Made by a program: the position numbers and the translations under genes
Assembly: GCA_024403365.1 (NCBI GenBank)
Contig: JAKSRX010000008.1
Span: 1 to 38,573 of the forward strand
DNA length: 38,573 nt
Reading direction: 5' to 3'
Origin: Acetatifactor sp.
GTDB lineage: Bacteria; Bacillota; Clostridia; Lachnospirales; Lachnospiraceae
Shown here: in pieces, positions 25,164 through 35,500 of the stretch
Layout: every line of letters begins with the position of its first letter
How positions within the stretch are numbered: the stretch's first letter is position 1
The notes under the pieces: generated by a model
Told to the model about the DNA's origin: nothing
The model's database searches: none
Seen by the model: only the letters and a program-made list of their open reading frames with translations

Positions 25164-26918
25164 TTATACAGCAAACTGGCTGTTGTAGAGGTTTGCGTAG
25201 AAACCTCCCTTTGCCAGCAATTCTTCGTGATTGCCCTGCTCGATGATGTTACCGTCTTTCATTACCAGGATGATATCTGCTTCCTGGATAGTGGAAAGTC
25301 TGTGGGCAACGATAAAGGAGGTTCTGCCCTGCATCATGGTAGCGAAGGCATTCTGGATCTTCAACTCGGTACGGGTATCGATAGAGGATGTCGCTTCATC
25401 CAGGATCAACATGGGAGGCAGGCAAAGCATAACTCTTGCGATACACAATAACTGCTTCTGTCCCTGGGAAAGGCTGCCGCCATCCTCGGTGATCACAGTA
25501 TCGTATCCCTTGGGAAGACGCTTGATAAAGCTGTGGGCATGTGCTGCCTTAGCAGCTGCGATCATCTCCTCTTCTGTGGCATCAGGTTTACCCATGCACA
25601 AATTGTCACGAATGGTACCGGAACGCAGCCAGGTCTCCTGCAGCACCATACCGTAGTTGGTGCGGAGGCTGCCGCGAGTGATATTTCTGATGTCATAATT
25701 ATCTACTTTGATACTTCCGCTGTTTACGTCATAGAAACGCATCAGCAGATTGATGACGGTGGTCTTACCGCAGCCGGTAGGACCTACGATAGCCACTCTC
25801 TGGCCGGGCTGTACTTTCAGGCTGAAGTCTGTGATCAGCTTCTTGTCAGGCACATAGCTGAAGAATACATCCTGCAGTTCTACATTGCCCTCTGCCTCTT
25901 TCAGAACCACTGCATCCTCTGCATCGGGGATCTGGGGCTCTTCATCGATCAGTTCGAAAATACGACCTGCACAGGCAAGCGCATTCTGCAGTTCGGTGAC
26001 AACACCGGAGATCTCATTGAAGGGCTTGGTGTACTGGTTTGCATAGCTTAAGAAACAGGACAGACGACCTACACTGATGCCGCCTTTAATTGCGACGATG
26101 GCACCGAAGATACCTACACCTGCGTAAACCAGGGAGTTTACGAAACGGGTACAGGGATTGGTCAGGGAGGAGAAGAAAATTGCTTTTAAGGAGCAATTCT
26201 GCAGTCTGCCGTTGATCTCGGCGAACTGATCTTTTACTGCTTCTTCTCTGGAGAAGGTCTTCACTACCTTCTGGTTGCCGATCATCTCCTCGATCAATGC
26301 AGTCTGCTCACCTCTGGTCTCGGACTGCAGTTTGAACATGGAGTAGGTTCTGGTTGCGATAAATCTTGCTACCAGGAAGGATACGGGTGTGATACAGATG
26401 ACTACCAATGCGATAGGCACGTTGGTGATCAGCATGAAGATCAAGGTGCCGCCGATGGTAAGCACACCGGTGAACAACTGGGTGAAGCCCATGAGCAGAC
26501 CGTCCGCAAAAGTATCAACGTCTGCGATAACGCGGCTCACGATATCACCGTAGGAATGTGCATCCAGATATTTCAGGGGAAGCTGCTCCAGCTTGTGGAA
26601 TGCATCCTCACGAATATCCTTCACGACGTGATAGGTAATGTGGTTGTTGCAGGAGTTCATCACCCACTGCGCTACTGCGGTAATGATGATGGCGATACCG
26701 ATCTTCTGCAAGATAGCGATGACGCCGTTAAAATCTACATTTCCCTTGTCGATGATCAGATCCACCGCATCACCGATCAGGATGGGAATATAAAGGGTAA
26801 GCACAACGGTCACTGCAGCCAGGACAACGGATAATCCAACCAACAGCCAGTATTTACGAATATACTGAAGGACCTGTTTCAAGATAGCCATCTGGTTTTT
26901 TGCACTCTTCTTAGCCAT
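25164..26918 (-). CDS. Heterodimeric ABC exporter, catalytic-site half (BmrD/LmrD/TM288-like)
   Basis: This 584-residue exporter half has an N-terminal six-helix transmembrane domain (about residues 1-320) and a C-terminal ATPase. The ATPase shows Walker A GPTGCGKTT, signature LSQGQKQLL and Walker B LILDEATSSID with the catalytic Glu. Its signature motif departs from LSGGQ, as in the partner that faces the degenerate site of asymmetric exporters. The ATG overlaps the upstream ABC gene's stop (TAATG), so the two are coupled and probably form one complex. Substrates of the family include drugs, lipids and peptides; none can be assigned here. Confidence 0.93.
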   Translation of the reverse strand: MAKKSAKNQMAILKQVLQYIRKYWLLVGLSVVLAAVTVVLTLYIPILIGDAVDLIIDKGNVDFNGVIAILQKIGIAIIITAVAQWVMNSCNNHITYHVVKDIREDAFHKLEQLPLKYLDAHSYGDIVSRVIADVDTFADGLLMGFTQLFTGVLTIGGTLIFMLITNVPIALVVICITPVSFLVARFIATRTYSMFKLQSETRGEQTALIEEMIGNQKVVKTFSREEAVKDQFAEINGRLQNCSLKAIFFSSLTNPCTRFVNSLVYAGVGIFGAIVAIKGGISVGRLSCFLSYANQYTKPFNEISGVVTELQNALACAGRIFELIDEEPQIPDAEDAVVLKEAEGNVELQDVFFSYVPDKKLITDFSLKVQPGQRVAIVGPTGCGKTTVINLLMRFYDVNSGSIKVDNYDIRNITRGSLRTNYGMVLQETWLRSGTIRDNLCMGKPDATEEEMIAAAKAAHAHSFIKRLPKGYDTVITEDGGSLSQGQKQLLCIARVMLCLPPMLILDEATSSIDTRTELKIQNAFATMMQGRTSFIVAHRLSTIQEADIILVMKDGNIIEQGNHEELLAKGGFYANLYNSQFAV

Positions 26919-28675
26919 TACTGATTACCCCCTTTCTGCTTTCTTGCCGCTGCCAGTCTCTCTTCGGGATACTGAGAGAAATAGATCTCACGATATACAT
27001 CACAGGAAGCCATCAGTTCATCATGGGTTCCGATACCTGCCATCTCACCGTCATCCAGACAGATGATCTGGTCTGCGTGACGAATGGTGGAAGCTCTCTG
27101 GGATACGATGAAAGTGGTGGTCTGTCCCTGCAGTGTACGAAGCGCGCTGCGCAGTTTTGCATCGGTTGCATAGTCCAGTGCGGATGCGCTGTCATCCAGG
27201 ATCAGGATCTCAGGCTTTCTCACCAATGCTCTTGCAATGGTAAGACGCTGTCTCTGTCCGCCGGACAGGTTCTTTCCGTTCTGTGCGATCTCTGCGTCCA
27301 GCTTTCCGTCTTTTCCTTCTACTACTTCTCTGGCCTGAGCCATGTCAATGGCTGCCCACAGGTCTTCTTCCGTAGCCTCAGGATTACCCCACAGCAGGTT
27401 GCTTCTGATGGTACCCTTGAAAAGCACTGCCTTCTGAGGTACTACGCCGATACGATTTCTCAGTTCATCCTCTCTGTACCGGCGAAGGTCCTTGCCGTCT
27501 AAAAGGATGCTGCCCTCGGTCACGGGATAGAAACCGGGGATCAGATTTACAAGGGAAGATTTACCGGAACCGGTACCACCGATGACACCGATGGTCTGTC
27601 CTTTCTTCACCTTGAAGGAAATATCATGCAAAGTCTCTGCACCTGCACCCTGATAGGTGATGGATGCATTTCTGAATTCCAGGAAAGCATCGCTGCCTGC
27701 GTTTGCATACTCGGCAGGTACCAGAACTTCCGCATTGGTGATCTCAAATACATTTGCCACACGATCTGCACATGCCAGGGACTTGGTGATGGTGATGATC
27801 AGGTTAGCAAGCTTTACCAGCTCTACCAGGATCTGAGACATATAGTTGATGATAGCAATGACTTCACCCTGTGTCAGATTACCTACATTGACCTGCAATG
27901 CACCGGTGTAGATCAGCACGATGGTGGCACCATTTACAATAATATAGGTCACGGGATTCATAACTGCACTGATCCTAGCTACATAGGTCTGACTATTTGC
28001 TAGGATACCTGTGTATTCCTTGAATCTCGCTTCTTCCTCTTCTTCCTTGTGGAAAGCACGAATGACTCTCACACCGGTCAGATTCTCACGGGTGATGCCC
28101 AGAACCTTGTCCAGTTCAGCCTGTACTTTCTTGTACAGAGGCATGGTCCACATCATGATACCGAATACCACGATCGCCAACAGAGGGATCGCTACCACGA
28201 AGATCAAAGCACTCTTCACATCGATGGTGAATGCCATGATCATGGCACCGAATACAATGATCGGAGAACGCAGGAAAAGTCGAAGCACCAGATTGACACC
28301 GGACTGGATCTGATTGATGTCGCTGGTCATTCGGGTGATCATGGTGCTGGTTCCCACTTTGTCAATGTTTGTAAAATCCAGCCCCTGCATATGATTAAAC
28401 AGTGCCTGACGCAGCTTGGTAGAGAAACCTACCGCAGCCTTCGCCGCAAAAAACTGTGCACTCACTGCTGCCGCAAGGCCGATGGCTGCCAACAGCAAAA
28501 GACACGCACCCATCTTGCCGATGTGGCCCATATCTCCGTTGCCGATACCTTTATCGATGATGCTCGCCATTACCAGGGGAACCATCAACTCGAAAAAGGC
28601 TTCCAGCAACTTAAAAAGCGGTGCCAGAATGGACTCTTTCTTGTAGTCCTTCAAATATTTCATCAATCTTCCCAT
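26918..28675 (-). CDS. Heterodimeric ABC exporter, degenerate-site half (BmrC/LmrC/TM287-like)
   Basis: This 585-residue exporter half has six N-terminal membrane helices and an ATPase with Walker A GGTGSGKSS, canonical signature LSGGQRQRL and Walker B ILILDDSASALD. Asp stands where the catalytic Glu normally lies, the hallmark of the non-hydrolysing site in heterodimeric exporters such as TM287/288 and BmrCD. Together with the altered signature in the next gene, this predicts one active and one degenerate ATP site. A GAAAGGAA site precedes the start, which is four bases after the phosphopantetheinyl transferase-like gene. Confidence 0.93.
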   Translation of the reverse strand: MGRLMKYLKDYKKESILAPLFKLLEAFFELMVPLVMASIIDKGIGNGDMGHIGKMGACLLLLAAIGLAAAVSAQFFAAKAAVGFSTKLRQALFNHMQGLDFTNIDKVGTSTMITRMTSDINQIQSGVNLVLRLFLRSPIIVFGAMIMAFTIDVKSALIFVVAIPLLAIVVFGIMMWTMPLYKKVQAELDKVLGITRENLTGVRVIRAFHKEEEEEARFKEYTGILANSQTYVARISAVMNPVTYIIVNGATIVLIYTGALQVNVGNLTQGEVIAIINYMSQILVELVKLANLIITITKSLACADRVANVFEITNAEVLVPAEYANAGSDAFLEFRNASITYQGAGAETLHDISFKVKKGQTIGVIGGTGSGKSSLVNLIPGFYPVTEGSILLDGKDLRRYREDELRNRIGVVPQKAVLFKGTIRSNLLWGNPEATEEDLWAAIDMAQAREVVEGKDGKLDAEIAQNGKNLSGGQRQRLTIARALVRKPEILILDDSASALDYATDAKLRSALRTLQGQTTTFIVSQRASTIRHADQIICLDDGEMAGIGTHDELMASCDVYREIYFSQYPEERLAAARKQKGGNQ

Positions 28676-28679
28676 CTTA

Positions 28680-29363
28680 CTATTCCTTTCGTTCAGGTTG
28701 ATCTTTATCAGTTACATAACATGCTGCACATGCCTGATATCCATTCGGTGCCTGCAGATCAATAAACTCTGCTTCGACCTGATCCATTTCCAGCCCAAGC
28801 ACCTTCGCGGCACCCTCACCGGTCAATTTTCCATAGGCTTCCTTACGGGCCCAAAGCCAAAAGAACACATCTCTCGGAGACTTCGCCTCCGATACTGTCT
28901 TGCTTTCAGCCTCCGGATAAAAACGCTCCGCCAGTTTCACCACATCTCTATCGTCCATGCACTGGATGTCAATACCGATCTCCCGGTCACTGACGCCGCA
29001 GAGTATATAGTCTCCGGAATGTGACAGACTGAAATGAAAGGGATATCCTTCCAGGGAAGGTTTCCCCTTTTCTCCGATCTGATAGCGAAGTTCCACAGGC
29101 TTCCCCATCTCCTCCATCAATTCGGACAGTGTCAGAGACTGCAGTGTGATCTCGGCATTCTCCGTTTCCTCTGCTTGATCTTTCACTACCTTTTGCAGCA
29201 GAATTCCTGCCGCAAGGCTCATGATCTTTTGTTTTCGGGAACGGATGCGGGATGCTTTCTCCAGACGGTACCTGTCCACCTTGCTCTCCAGCAGTGTCAG
29301 GAGCTTTTCCTCGTCAGTATCTGCAGCTATTTCGGAGCAATTCAAACTATAAACTTGTATCAT
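28680..29363 (-). CDS. 4'-phosphopantetheinyl transferase superfamily protein (Sfp type)
   Basis: This 227-residue protein has the Sfp-family motifs. HFSLSHSGDY (110-119) is the CoA-binding region, GIDIQ (130-134) carries the metal-binding Asp, and WARKEAYGKLTGEG (171-184) carries the WxxKEAxxK signature. Such enzymes move phosphopantetheine from CoA to carrier proteins of lipid, polyketide or nonribosomal peptide synthesis. No synthase or carrier protein lies in the window, so the partner is elsewhere. A GGAGGAG box precedes the ATG. It leads an operon with the ABC exporter, which could suggest export of a secondary metabolite or lipid; this is inference. Confidence 0.86.
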   Translation of the reverse strand: MIQVYSLNCSEIAADTDEEKLLTLLESKVDRYRLEKASRIRSRKQKIMSLAAGILLQKVVKDQAEETENAEITLQSLTLSELMEEMGKPVELRYQIGEKGKPSLEGYPFHFSLSHSGDYILCGVSDREIGIDIQCMDDRDVVKLAERFYPEAESKTVSEAKSPRDVFFWLWARKEAYGKLTGEGAAKVLGLEMDQVEAEFIDLQAPNGYQACAACYVTDKDQPERKE

Positions 29364-29397
29364 CGAACTCCTCCGTTACTTTCTCAATACACAATCT

Positions 29398-29426
29398 AAG
29401 GCTGCCACTTGGGAAGCGACAGCCTT
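29398..29426 (-). terminator. Hairpin after aspS
   Basis: The 13-base arms (29398-29410 and 29414-29426) pair around the loop GGG, with two positions that form G-U pairs on one strand. There is no T-run after it, so termination may be partial and the Sfp-type/ABC operon could receive readthrough from hisS-aspS. No clear separate promoter for that operon was found. Confidence 0.55.
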
Positions 29427-29441
29427 ATGCAATACTCGATC

Positions 29442-31199
29442 TTAATCCTGCTTGGTAATTGCAATGTGGAGTTCAGCCAGCTGCTTGTCTTCTACAGTGC
29501 CGGGAGCACTCATCATAACATCCATAGCGTTCTTGTTCATAGGGAAAGGAATGATCTCACGGATGCTTTCCTCGCCGCAGATCAGCATGATCATACGGTC
29601 TACGCCGGGTGCGATACCTGCATGAGGGGGTGCACCGTAGCAGAATGCATTGTACATAGCGGGGAACTTAGCCTTTACAGCTTCCTCGCCAAGGCCAACC
29701 AGTTCAAATGCCTTGATCATGATCTCGGGATTGTGGTTACGAACAGCACCGGAGGAAAGCTCTACACCGTTACATACCAGGTCATACTGATATGCCAGAA
29801 TATCCAGAGGATCCTGGCTGTTCAGTGCTTCCATACCGCCCTGAGGCATGGAGAAAGGATTGTGACAGAATTCCAGTGCACCGGACTCTTCACCGATCTC
29901 ATACATAGGGAAGTCAACGATCCAGCAGAACTCGTAGCAGTCCTTCTTCATATGCTTCTCGTCTGCAGCACCCAGAAGTTTTCTGAGTACACCGGCGGTC
30001 TTCTGTGCTTCCAGCTTCTTGCCGGCAGCCAGACCAACGAAGCAGCCGGGCTTCAGGCCCAGGGCCTCGATAACAGCTTCTTTTCTATCCTGAAGGAACT
30101 TGGAGATACCGCCAACCAGCTCTCCGTTCTCATCCAATCTGAACCAGAATGCCTTACGAGCGGTAGCAACCTCAACCTCTGCACAGATCGCATCGATCTG
30201 CTTACGGGTAGCGGTAAAGCCATCCACTACAACAGCCTTAACTACATTGCCTTCGAAAGGTCCGAATCCGCAGCCTTCCATACAAGCGGTAGCATCGGTC
30301 AGTACCAGGTCAATACGAAGGTCGGGCTTATCGGAACCGTACTTGTCCATTGCCTCAAGATAAGGAATACGAACAAAAGGTGCCTTGGAAGCAGTCTTGT
30401 AGATGCCGTACTTCTCGAATACGGGAGGCAGAACCTCTTCTACTACTGCGAATACATCTTCCTGAGAAGCGAATGCCATTTCCATATCCAGCTGATAGAA
30501 CTCTCCGGGAGAACGGTCTGCACGAGCATCCTCATCTCTGAAGCAGGGAGCGATCTGGAAGTAACGGTCGAAACCGGAAGCCATCAGGATCTGCTTGAAC
30601 TGCTGAGGTGCCTGAGGAAGTGCATAGAACTTTCCGGGATGGTTTCTTGCGGGTACAAGGTAGTCTCTTGCGCCCTCGGGAGAAGAACAGGTCAAAATGG
30701 GAGTGGTGATCTCCATGAAGCCCTGTGCATTCATTCTCTGACGAAGTTCTGCTACGATCTGGCTTCTCATTACGATATTCTTCTTCATATTAGGATTACG
30801 AAGATCCAGATAACGATACTTTAATCTGAAGTTCTCGTCAGCCTCCTTGGACTGATTGATCTCAAAAGGAAGTGCATTGTAGATACACTTGCCCAGGATC
30901 TCGATGCTCTCGGGAACAACTTCGATCTCACCGGTAGGCAGTTCCATATTCTTATTGGAACGCTCTCTTACGATACCGGTAATGGAAATGGTAGATTCCT
31001 TATTGATACCGTCGATGATCTCCATCATCTCTTCTGTCTCAACAACCAGCTGAGTGGTTCCGTAAAAGTCACGCAAGATCACGAATCCCAGATTCTTGCT
31101 GACCTTTCTCATATTCTCGTACCAGCCCACAAGGGTAACTTTCTCGCCCACATTGGTCATACGAAGTTCATTACAATTGTGTGTTCTTGACTGAACCAT
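29442..31199 (-). CDS. aspS: Aspartate--tRNA ligase
   Basis: This is a 585-residue class II aminoacyl-tRNA synthetase of the bacterial type. It has the N-terminal anticodon-binding OB fold (MVQSRTHNCNELR...VGWYENMRK), motif 2 FRDEDARADRSPGEFYQLD, the bacterial GAD insertion in the middle, and motif 3 near GIAPGVDRMIMLICGEESIR. It charges tRNA(Asp) with aspartate. It lies 19 bases after hisS, a very common pair in Firmicutes, and shares its promoter. Confidence 0.97.
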   Translation of the reverse strand: MVQSRTHNCNELRMTNVGEKVTLVGWYENMRKVSKNLGFVILRDFYGTTQLVVETEEMMEIIDGINKESTISITGIVRERSNKNMELPTGEIEVVPESIEILGKCIYNALPFEINQSKEADENFRLKYRYLDLRNPNMKKNIVMRSQIVAELRQRMNAQGFMEITTPILTCSSPEGARDYLVPARNHPGKFYALPQAPQQFKQILMASGFDRYFQIAPCFRDEDARADRSPGEFYQLDMEMAFASQEDVFAVVEEVLPPVFEKYGIYKTASKAPFVRIPYLEAMDKYGSDKPDLRIDLVLTDATACMEGCGFGPFEGNVVKAVVVDGFTATRKQIDAICAEVEVATARKAFWFRLDENGELVGGISKFLQDRKEAVIEALGLKPGCFVGLAAGKKLEAQKTAGVLRKLLGAADEKHMKKDCYEFCWIVDFPMYEIGEESGALEFCHNPFSMPQGGMEALNSQDPLDILAYQYDLVCNGVELSSGAVRNHNPEIMIKAFELVGLGEEAVKAKFPAMYNAFCYGAPPHAGIAPGVDRMIMLICGEESIREIIPFPMNKNAMDVMMSAPGTVEDKQLAELHIAITKQD

Positions 31200-31218
31200 A
31201 CCTTAAACCGACCTTTCT

Positions 31219-32469
31219 TTAATCTCTGAAAAATTCCACGAATTCATCGTAACCTTCTTTGGTCAACTGATCCTTCTGGAATTTCTTATTCTTATTCATT
31301 CTGGCAACCAGCACCTGTGTGCCGTCGCCTCTTGCTGCCTGAGCCTGTGCGATAATGCCGCAAAGCTTCTCGCCGCCAACACCCTTTTCGATGAGATAAG
31401 CAACCTTCTTAGGCTTTCCGGGCACCTGGAATCCGCTCTCCATGAGAAGCAGAATGATTCTCTCGAAACCGATGGAGAAACCGCAGGCAGGAACATCCTG
31501 TCCGGTAAACTTTCCAACCATCTTGTCATAACGACCGCCGCCACCGCAGCTTCCGCCGAACTCAGGGATCGCGATCTCAAAAATAGTACCGGTGTAGTAG
31601 CTCATACCACGAACCAGTGTAGCGTCAAATACCATCTTGAAGTCAGAGGACTTGGTAGCGCTGACAGAATCGATGATCTCCTGCAGGCCCTGTGCCACAG
31701 ACTCCTCCAGGAAACCGTTCAAGGTCTCAGCCAGGTAAGCAACACCGTTCTCCTGTTTCTCTAAGTTCTTGTAAAGGTCAAGATACTTTGCTACGGATTC
31801 GGGAGCAAATTCCTTCTCCAGGAGTTCTGCTTCTACGCCCTCTAAACCGATCTTGTCCATCTTATCCAGAGTGATGAATACGCTGTCGTAGCTCTCCTCA
31901 GGGAATCCGCTGTAAGCAGCCATAGCCTTTAAGATCTGACGATCGTTGATACGGATCTCAAATCCCTTGAAACCAAGCTTGCCAAGTGTAGTGGTAGTAG
32001 CTAAGATCAGCTCGATCTCTGCCAGATTGGAAGGCTCGCCCAGAATATCGATATCGCACTGAGTGAACTGACGGAAACGTCCCCTCTGAGGTCTGTCCGC
32101 ACGCCATACGCTGCCCATCTGTAAGGACTTAAAAGGTGCAGGCAGATTTGCGGAGTTATTGGAATAATAACGAACGAGGGGAACTGTCAGATCGTAACGC
32201 ATACCGAAGTCAACTACTTCCTCTTCGGTGGTAGCATCTGCTACGTTCAGTTTCTCGCCTCTCTTTAATACTTTGAAGATCAGCTTCTCATTGTCACCAC
32301 CCTGCTTATTGGTCAGGTTTGCAATGTTCTCCATGCAGGGAGTCTCAATGGAAGTAAAACCAAACTTGCCGTAAGTCTCTTTGATAACGCCGATCACGTA
32401 GTCACGGATCTGCATCTCTTCCGGCAAAATATCTTTCATGCCTGTTACAGGCTTCTTGCTAAGTGCCAT
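31219..32469 (-). CDS. hisS: Histidine--tRNA ligase
   Basis: This 416-residue class II synthetase charges tRNA(His). Motif 2 is in GRFRQFTQCDIDILGE, the histidine-specific block is LVRGMSYYTGTIFEI, and motif 3 includes CGFSIGFERIILLL. The C-terminal anticodon-binding domain is present. It is first in the hisS-aspS unit. The predicted leader is only about 25 bases, too short for a T-box, so the unit does not appear to be T-box controlled. Confidence 0.95.
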   Translation of the reverse strand: MALSKKPVTGMKDILPEEMQIRDYVIGVIKETYGKFGFTSIETPCMENIANLTNKQGGDNEKLIFKVLKRGEKLNVADATTEEEVVDFGMRYDLTVPLVRYYSNNSANLPAPFKSLQMGSVWRADRPQRGRFRQFTQCDIDILGEPSNLAEIELILATTTTLGKLGFKGFEIRINDRQILKAMAAYSGFPEESYDSVFITLDKMDKIGLEGVEAELLEKEFAPESVAKYLDLYKNLEKQENGVAYLAETLNGFLEESVAQGLQEIIDSVSATKSSDFKMVFDATLVRGMSYYTGTIFEIAIPEFGGSCGGGGRYDKMVGKFTGQDVPACGFSIGFERIILLLMESGFQVPGKPKKVAYLIEKGVGGEKLCGIIAQAQAARGDGTQVLVARMNKNKKFQKDQLTKEGYDEFVEFFRD

Positions 32470-32501
32470 AACTGTACTTTCCTTCCGATTTTATCTAATA
32501 T

Positions 32502-32530
32502 ATGATACTTTTTTTCACTGGCAATGTCAA
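32502..32530 (-). promoter_or_regulatory. Promoter of hisS-aspS
   Basis: On the minus strand, -35 TTGACA (32525-32530, full consensus) and -10 TATCAT (32502-32507) are separated by 17 bases. The predicted start lies about 25 bases before the hisS ATG. Confidence 0.88.
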
Positions 32531-32538
32531 TAAATAAT

Positions 32539-32570
32539 AAACTCTCCCGAAGGATTCTTCGAGAGAGTTT
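32539..32570 (-). terminator. Terminator of the GGDEF-EAL-solenoid gene
   Basis: A long stem formed by AAACTCTCnCGAAG-type arms (32539-32570) with a four-base loop is followed on the minus strand by ATTATTTATTG. It lies nine bases past the stop codon and just before the hisS promoter. Confidence 0.75.
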
Positions 32571-32578
32571 TTGAGATC

Positions 32579-35500
32579 TTATTGGTTGATATGCAGGGAT
32601 TCGGGACAATTCTCTTTCTTGATGTCCGCTTCCTTCGCACCGAAGCAGAAAGGATGGCTGGAATTGATGGTGATATCCATATCTGTCTTATCCATTACCA
32701 GAACGGAAGTCTCATCAACGGAGCCAAGGCCCAGGATACGATCGCCCTCACCTTTTAGGTGGAACTTGGCATTTCTGGTCACGATCTTCAGTGCACCGCT
32801 GTCGACACCTACCAGGTTTACTTCCTGACCGGTAAAGGTTGCGATCAGTCCGGCTTCCTCCATGCGGATCATACCGCCGGATGCACCGTTACTTCCTACC
32901 GCAGCATATTTGCTTCCGCTGCCTTTCATGATGATAGTACTGTTCTGGAACAGGATGTCCTGCATACCCTGCAGAGTTCCGATACCTGTTCCGGTATTTA
33001 CTCGGAATTCCATATTTACCATTACATTCTGTATGCGGATCGGTATATCGCCTTCCCGACATCCGATACCGATACCATTGACGCTGGCTACGGAAATATC
33101 CAGGGATCCGCTGACCACCTCGATACCTGTACCGGTGGAATACTTGCCGCCGCCCAAAGCGATGGCATTGTCACCATCCACCTTGATGACCAGTTTACTG
33201 GAATGTCTCAACAAAATATTACCAACGGCTTCATCTTCGGAACAACCGATACCGTAGCAGGAATGTCCCTTTGCATCGATGTAGGTATCACCGTGACCGC
33301 CAAACTCCAGGGTCGCTCCTTCCGGGACATAGATACCCTTCTGGTTCAGGTAACAGTTGCCTTCTATCTTCAATTTCAGTTTGGATCCCTTGCCCAGTTC
33401 GATACAAGGCAGATCATCCACGGAATTCAATCGAACATCCTTCAGTACCAGCGTACAGTCCATACCGTCCTTGATCTTGATATGCATATCTGCGGTATAG
33501 TCATCATTACCCACGATACGAAGCACATCGTTGGAAACAGTCACACCGGTATACTCCTGCAGTGCAAGCTGTACCAGGGATAATTCTTTCACGGTGCTGG
33601 CCACGTAGATCTTTCTCTTACCTTCGGTGACGCCACGAATGTTCTCGGATACGATAGCCTTGCTGATATTGTCGTCGATCTTGCCCACGGCCACATAAGA
33701 AGGGCTGGCGGTGAGGAAGCCCTGAATGTAATCCACCTGCAGACGGATCACCATCTTTAACTCTTCCATGGTCTCGACGCCCTCAGCCAGAACACGGATG
33801 CCGTTTTCCTTTGCGAAGGTGATGATACTGTTCACAAAATACTGCTTCTTGGTATTTTTATCGATGTCAGCCACCAGAAGTCTGTCCAGCTTGATCACTT
33901 CGGGCTCGTACTTCAACAGGCTGTATGTATTGGAGCTTCCGCTTCCGAAGTCATCGATAGCGATCTCAAATCCTGCTGCCTGCTGTCTGCTCTTCAGAAG
34001 AGCCAGGGACTCGTCATCCATCTCACTCTGTTCGGTGATCTCCACAACGATTCGATTCATCCACTCGCCGTACTTCTCATACAGAACCTTGTAATCTTCA
34101 TCTTTCAAGAGGTATCCGGGAATCGAATTTAAGAAGATCTTCGTATCTGCCTTGATAGACTTATCCTTCGCCAGGCGCTCCAGAACATTGCTGAAAGTCA
34201 TACGCTCAATATCATACATTCTGTTATTGTTCTCTGCGTGTCTGAGCAAAGTCAAAGGAGAGAGCGAATACTTGGAATCTGCTCTCATCAAAGCTTCATA
34301 CGCCACAATCTCGCCGCTCTTTGCGGAAACGATGGGCTGCAGAGCATAATTCAGACCATTGGAATCGATGATAGACAGTGCGATCTGCTCGCTCTCCTTA
34401 TCCACCTCACTGATCTCTCTGTTATCCAGTGCAAAGTTATTCGCTTTACGACGGTTTTCTTTCTGCGCCAGTTTGGTCTGCAGCAGAGCATTTACCATCT
34501 GCTCCATAGACATATCAGCTGTGAGTTCATCCACTCTGGAAGCGAAATTCAATTCTACGGTGTATTCCTTGTTATCAAATGCAGGACAGTTCTTCACAGC
34601 CAGGGATAATTTCTCCTTAAACTGTACGATGGGCTGTTCATCCTGGCCTATGGTAGTCAATGCCACGATAAACTCATCACCACCTACACGTCCGGCAAAT
34701 TCCTTGTCTTCCAGGCAATCCTGGATCAAACCTGCCAAGGTGGTGATAACCAGGTTACCTTCCGTATATCCGTACGCCTTGTTGATATTACCCAGATGCT
34801 CGATATCCAGGCTGACCATGCAGATGTTTCGCATCTCCACCAGTGCCTGCTTCTTGAGCAGATTCACCTCATCCAGGAAACCGCGCAGGTTATACAAGCC
34901 TGTGGTAGCATCCCAGATATCCTGGCTCTTCAGAATACGCTTCTTCTCATACATGCGGCGGTCAGCTTCCTCGATGGTCTCCATCTCGTGCTCACCGGGC
35001 AGATGTCTTGCAGTACCGTAGGAGATTCTTAAATTATCCTCCTCGAGCTGTCGGTTGATCTCATCGAACATGGCAAATAACTGTACGGTGGAATTGCCTT
35101 TACTCAGTACAGCGAACTCATCGCCGCCGTAACGGTACAGTCTGCAGCCGCGAAGAAGATTCTTCTTCATCACCTGTACCACGGTGACCAGAACTTCATC
35201 ACCCTTCTGGTGACCGTATTTGTCGTTGATATTCTTAAAGTTATCTACATCGATCATGGAAAGATGATAACTCTTCGCTCTCATCTCCTCCAGGTCATAG
35301 TTCATGTTGTGACGATTCATCAGGTGGGTCAGGGCATCTCTCTTATACATGAGCATGATCATGTAATAGTAATATACACATGCGCCGACTGCAAAAGCGT
35401 TATCCATCAGATGTACGCCGTCGTAGTTATATTCCAGATAAGCGGCTACTGCGATAGCCATAAGGATCAGCAGGACGATCAGCTGTTCAATGGAGTCACT

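Noticed and set aside
29409..30824. A 471-codon plus-strand frame opposite aspS
   Set aside because: It is a shadow of aspS, with atypical amino acid composition and no recognisable domain.
32470..32578. T-box leader before hisS-aspS
   Set aside because: The predicted transcript leader is about 25 bases, with no room for a specifier loop or antiterminator. The hairpin at 32539-32570 is upstream of the promoter and ends the previous gene.
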